Source: an uncultured Clostridia bacterium
GTDB taxonomy: Bacteria; Bacillota; Clostridia; Oscillospirales; Ruminococcaceae
DNA: 8,148 nt
Assembly (NCBI GenBank): GCA_947175045.1
Contig: CAMWLH010000081.1
Coordinates: 1-8,148 of the forward strand
Direction of reading: 5' to 3'
Position 1 is the stretch's first letter. Each line of letters begins with the position of its first letter. The position numbers and the translations under genes are program-made. Positions 6,061 through 8,148 of the stretch are shown one piece after another. The notes below the pieces were generated by a model. That model saw nothing but the letters and a program-made list of their open reading frames with translations. It had not been told where the DNA came from and ran no database searches.

Positions 6061-7963
6061 GTACGGCACCCCCTTCCGTATCCTCGGCGGGAGTTTCGTT
6101 TTCATCGGGAGTTCCGTCCTCTACGTAGTACTGTGCCTGAACATGAAACATTTCGGCGTAAGCGCCGTTTTTGTCCAGAAGTTCCTCATGCGTGCCGTAC
6201 TCCACCATCTCGCCCGCGACAAACATCGCTATATTGTCGCAGAAACGCGTGGAGGACAGTCTGTGGGATATGTAGACCGCCGTTCTGTCGCCTATCATTC
6301 CGTCAAAGCTCTGATACAGGCGGTATTCCGCAAGAGCGTCCAGAGCCGCTGTAGGCTCGTCCAGCACCACTATCGGCGCGTTTTTGTACAGCGCCCTCGC
6401 AAGCGCAAGCTTCTGCTTTTCACCGCCGGAGAGGTCTACGCCGTCGTCGTACAGCACCTTTAAAAGCTCGGTATCCATTCCCTTGGGGAGCCCGTCCAGC
6501 TTTTCGCCCATTCCCGCGTCGCGCAGGTATTGCTCGGCAAGCTCCTTGTCCGTTTCGTCGGCTGTGCGCATTGAAACGTTTTCGGAGAGCTGAAAAGCGA
6601 ATATCTCCACCTCCTGAAAGGCGGGCGCGAACAGCTCATAGTACTCCGCCCTGTCAAACTCGCGGATATCTATGCCGTTGCAGAGTATTCTCCCCTCCGT
6701 TACGTCGTACAGCCGCAGCAGCAGCTTTATAAAGGTGGTTTTTCCCGCGCCGTTAAGTCCCACAACTGCAAGCCTCTGACCCGCTTCAAGTGTCAGATCA
6801 AGATTTTTCAGCGCGTATTTATCCTGTCCCTTATACTTAAAGGAAACGTTCTCGAATTTGAAAACGTACTTGTCCGACTTGGGTATGGGGGTAGTCTTTT
6901 TTCCCTCGTCGGGGTTCGGGATATCCATAAAGCTGCGCAGATCGTCCAGCCGCGAGGAGCGCTCCCTCATACCGCCGAGAGCCTGCAAAAACTGCTGAAT
7001 GTTTCCCGAAAAAGTCATTGCGCTGCCGCTGTAAAGGATAAAGTTGCCTATGGAAAGATCGTTCACCAGCACGTCATAGATAAGCCAGCCGAAAACGACC
7101 GCTGTCTGCACCAGGGTCAGCCCCGACGAAAATATGGTGTTGTATATCCAGTACTGTCTTGACTGCTTCCAGCGGCGCAGCTCGTCCGCGTTTACCTCCT
7201 TCTGCTTTGCGCCCAGCCATTTCCTCATTCCATAAAGTCTTACGTCCTTGGCGTAGGAAAAGTCCGTGGATACCGTGGACATATACTCCAGCTTGCGCCA
7301 GTTGCCCGCCATCGCGTCCCACATTATCTCCTTATCCTTTAAGCGGATATAGTCAAAATACTCAAACTGAATGACAGACAGCACTAAGATAACACCCACT
7401 ATCCACGGGCTTAACGTGGAGATAATGCTTACCGCCGTGATAATGCAGGTGAACTGCACCATCATCGTCTGTATATCCCGCATAAAGCCCTGCGCCGCGC
7501 CGTTTTGTCCCGCCGTGGTGCGCTTAGCCTTTTGCAGCCTGTCCAGCATATCGGGGGTCTCCAGCGTTTCATACTCCATGCCGAGAACCTTAGCCACACG
7601 CTCCCTGACCATACAAAGCCGTGTATAGTAGTATCCCAGCTCCAGTTCCTTGCAGGCATAAGTGTTCAGCACCATCATGACAAGCTCAACCGCCGTCGTA
7701 ATTATTACAAGGTACACCAGCGGCATTATGTCCTTGTCCGCCGCAGCAGCCTGCCGCTCTATGATATCCACGACAAGCTTTCCTATAAATGTCCATATAT
7801 AGGACATCGACGCGCCCGCTATTCCTCCGAGTATCAGCAGCCCTATCAGGGACTTTCTGTACTTCAGAAAGGCGCGAAAAATATAACCGCAGTTGCTGAG
7901 CACACCGTATTCGTGGTACAGCTCATCCTCCTGCTTCTGCTTTTTAGCTTTGAAAATAAACAT
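6053..7963 (-). CDS. ABC exporter half-transporter (permease-ATPase fusion), first gene
   Basis: This 636-residue protein has the same layout as its partner: a transmembrane domain from about 37 to 330 (clear segments near 37-65 and 80-102) and an ATPase domain from about 370 to 610. The motifs are intact: NGAGKTT with Walker A K408, Q450, LSGGE 511-515, Walker B IVVLDE with E536, and H567. Both composite ATP sites of a heterodimer would thus have a catalytic glutamate, unlike ABC heterodimers with one degenerate site. The segment EMFHVQAQYYVE is shared with the partner, but this protein adds an acidic tail of about 22 residues (DGTPDENETPAED and onward), probably disordered. The ATG at 7963 follows GGAGG (7972-7976, minus strand) by 8 bases. 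The 3' end overlaps the next gene by 8 bases, so translation is probably coupled. The transported substrate cannot be told from sequence. Confidence 0.94.
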   Translation of the reverse strand: MFIFKAKKQKQEDELYHEYGVLSNCGYIFRAFLKYRKSLIGLLILGGIAGASMSYIWTFIGKLVVDIIERQAAAADKDIMPLVYLVIITTAVELVMMVLNTYACKELELGYYYTRLCMVRERVAKVLGMEYETLETPDMLDRLQKAKRTTAGQNGAAQGFMRDIQTMMVQFTCIITAVSIISTLSPWIVGVILVLSVIQFEYFDYIRLKDKEIMWDAMAGNWRKLEYMSTVSTDFSYAKDVRLYGMRKWLGAKQKEVNADELRRWKQSRQYWIYNTIFSSGLTLVQTAVVFGWLIYDVLVNDLSIGNFILYSGSAMTFSGNIQQFLQALGGMRERSSRLDDLRSFMDIPNPDEGKKTTPIPKSDKYVFKFENVSFKYKGQDKYALKNLDLTLEAGQRLAVVGLNGAGKTTFIKLLLRLYDVTEGRILCNGIDIREFDRAEYYELFAPAFQEVEIFAFQLSENVSMRTADETDKELAEQYLRDAGMGEKLDGLPKGMDTELLKVLYDDGVDLSGGEKQKLALARALYKNAPIVVLDEPTAALDALAEYRLYQSFDGMIGDRTAVYISHRLSSTRFCDNIAMFVAGEMVEYGTHEELLDKNGAYAEMFHVQAQYYVEDGTPDENETPAEDTEGGAVHE

Positions 7964-8065
7964 CTATCCGTCCTCCATTATAGAGGAAATAGTATTAGAT
8001 TCGTATAAGCGTTGATCTGAACTGTGATGCTTTTAAGCCGCGTTGACGAAAAGCTGTTGATGTAT

Positions 8066-8148
8066 GTTGACAAGAATTAAATTATTTAAATTTGAAATTT
8101 TCCGCACCGCCGCAAACGACACTTTGTGTCGTTTGCGCTATCTCGCCG
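8066..8148 (+). repeat. Structured interspersed repeat, copy C (cut by the window end)
   Basis: TTTGAAATTTTCCGC (8091-8105) repeats the left arm of copies A and B. The preceding GTTGACAAGAATTAAATTATT (from 8066) resembles the GTTGACC-AAAAGC flank of copy B. A perfect 12-bp hairpin follows, CGCAAACGACAC (8111-8122) with GTGTCGTTTGCG (8126-8137) around TTT. The matching right half is not seen, because the window ends at 8148. The copy lies about 100 bases upstream of the ABC operon, divergent from it. Confidence 0.5.

Noticed and set aside
6061..6105. Upstream ATG at 6105 for the second ABC gene
   Set aside because: The ATG at 6060 has a better ribosome site and the usual stop/start overlap; the extra 15 residues look like read-through of the upstream gene's acidic tail region.
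7977..7982. Perfect TATAAT on the minus strand before the ABC operon
   Set aside because: Transcription would start only about 7 bases before the ATG and leave out the GGAGG ribosome site; no -35 box at 17-18 bases.
8067..8072. Perfect TTGACA on the plus strand as a rightward promoter
   Set aside because: No acceptable -10 box at 16-18 bases; the motif falls in the flank of repeat copy C.

Overview
The window looks like one end of a draft contig from an anaerobic Firmicute, most likely a gut Clostridia/Oscillospiraceae-type (Ruminococcus-like) bacterium. The support is the dnaE-pfkA neighbour pair common in Firmicutes, strong AGGAGG-type ribosome sites, a tetrahydrofolate riboswitch on a folate ECF transporter gene, and AT-rich intergenic DNA around moderately GC-rich genes. 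The taxon is inferred; no rRNA or tRNA gene is present.

Layout. Bases 5-70 are not genomic: they align base for base, with errors, to an Illumina Nextera P7 / i7 index / Read-2 / mosaic-end adapter. Genomic sequence starts at 71, inside dnaE (plus strand, C-terminal part only). A 468-base gap follows (869-1336). It holds a 12-bp palindrome resembling a LacI/CcpA-type operator, an AT-rich stretch at about 907-1040 where I see nothing definite, a sigma-A-type promoter, and a long leader containing a structured repeat that ends just before the pfkA ribosome site. pfkA (6-phosphofructokinase) is followed by a nested hairpin, then a well-conserved THF riboswitch controlling folT (folate ECF S component). 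folT sits 2 bases upstream of proC (pyrroline-5-carboxylate reductase), so the two are probably cotranscribed.

proC converges on a minus-strand operon. The 256-base gap between them (3987-4242) contains a terminator hairpin that works best for minus-strand transcripts, a second copy of the structured repeat in the opposite orientation, and a perfect 12-bp hairpin just past the minus-strand stop codon. The minus-strand operon encodes two full-length ABC half-transporters whose genes overlap by 8 bases. Both nucleotide-binding domains are complete, so they probably form a heterodimeric exporter. Upstream of it, at the right edge, the left part of a third repeat copy runs out of the window.

The genes are ordinary core metabolism, uptake and export functions. 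The less ordinary parts are the three-copy structured repeat family (one copy embedded in the pfkA leader), the placement of proC behind a folate riboswitch, and the uncut sequencing adapter, which creates a false GTG start for dnaE.
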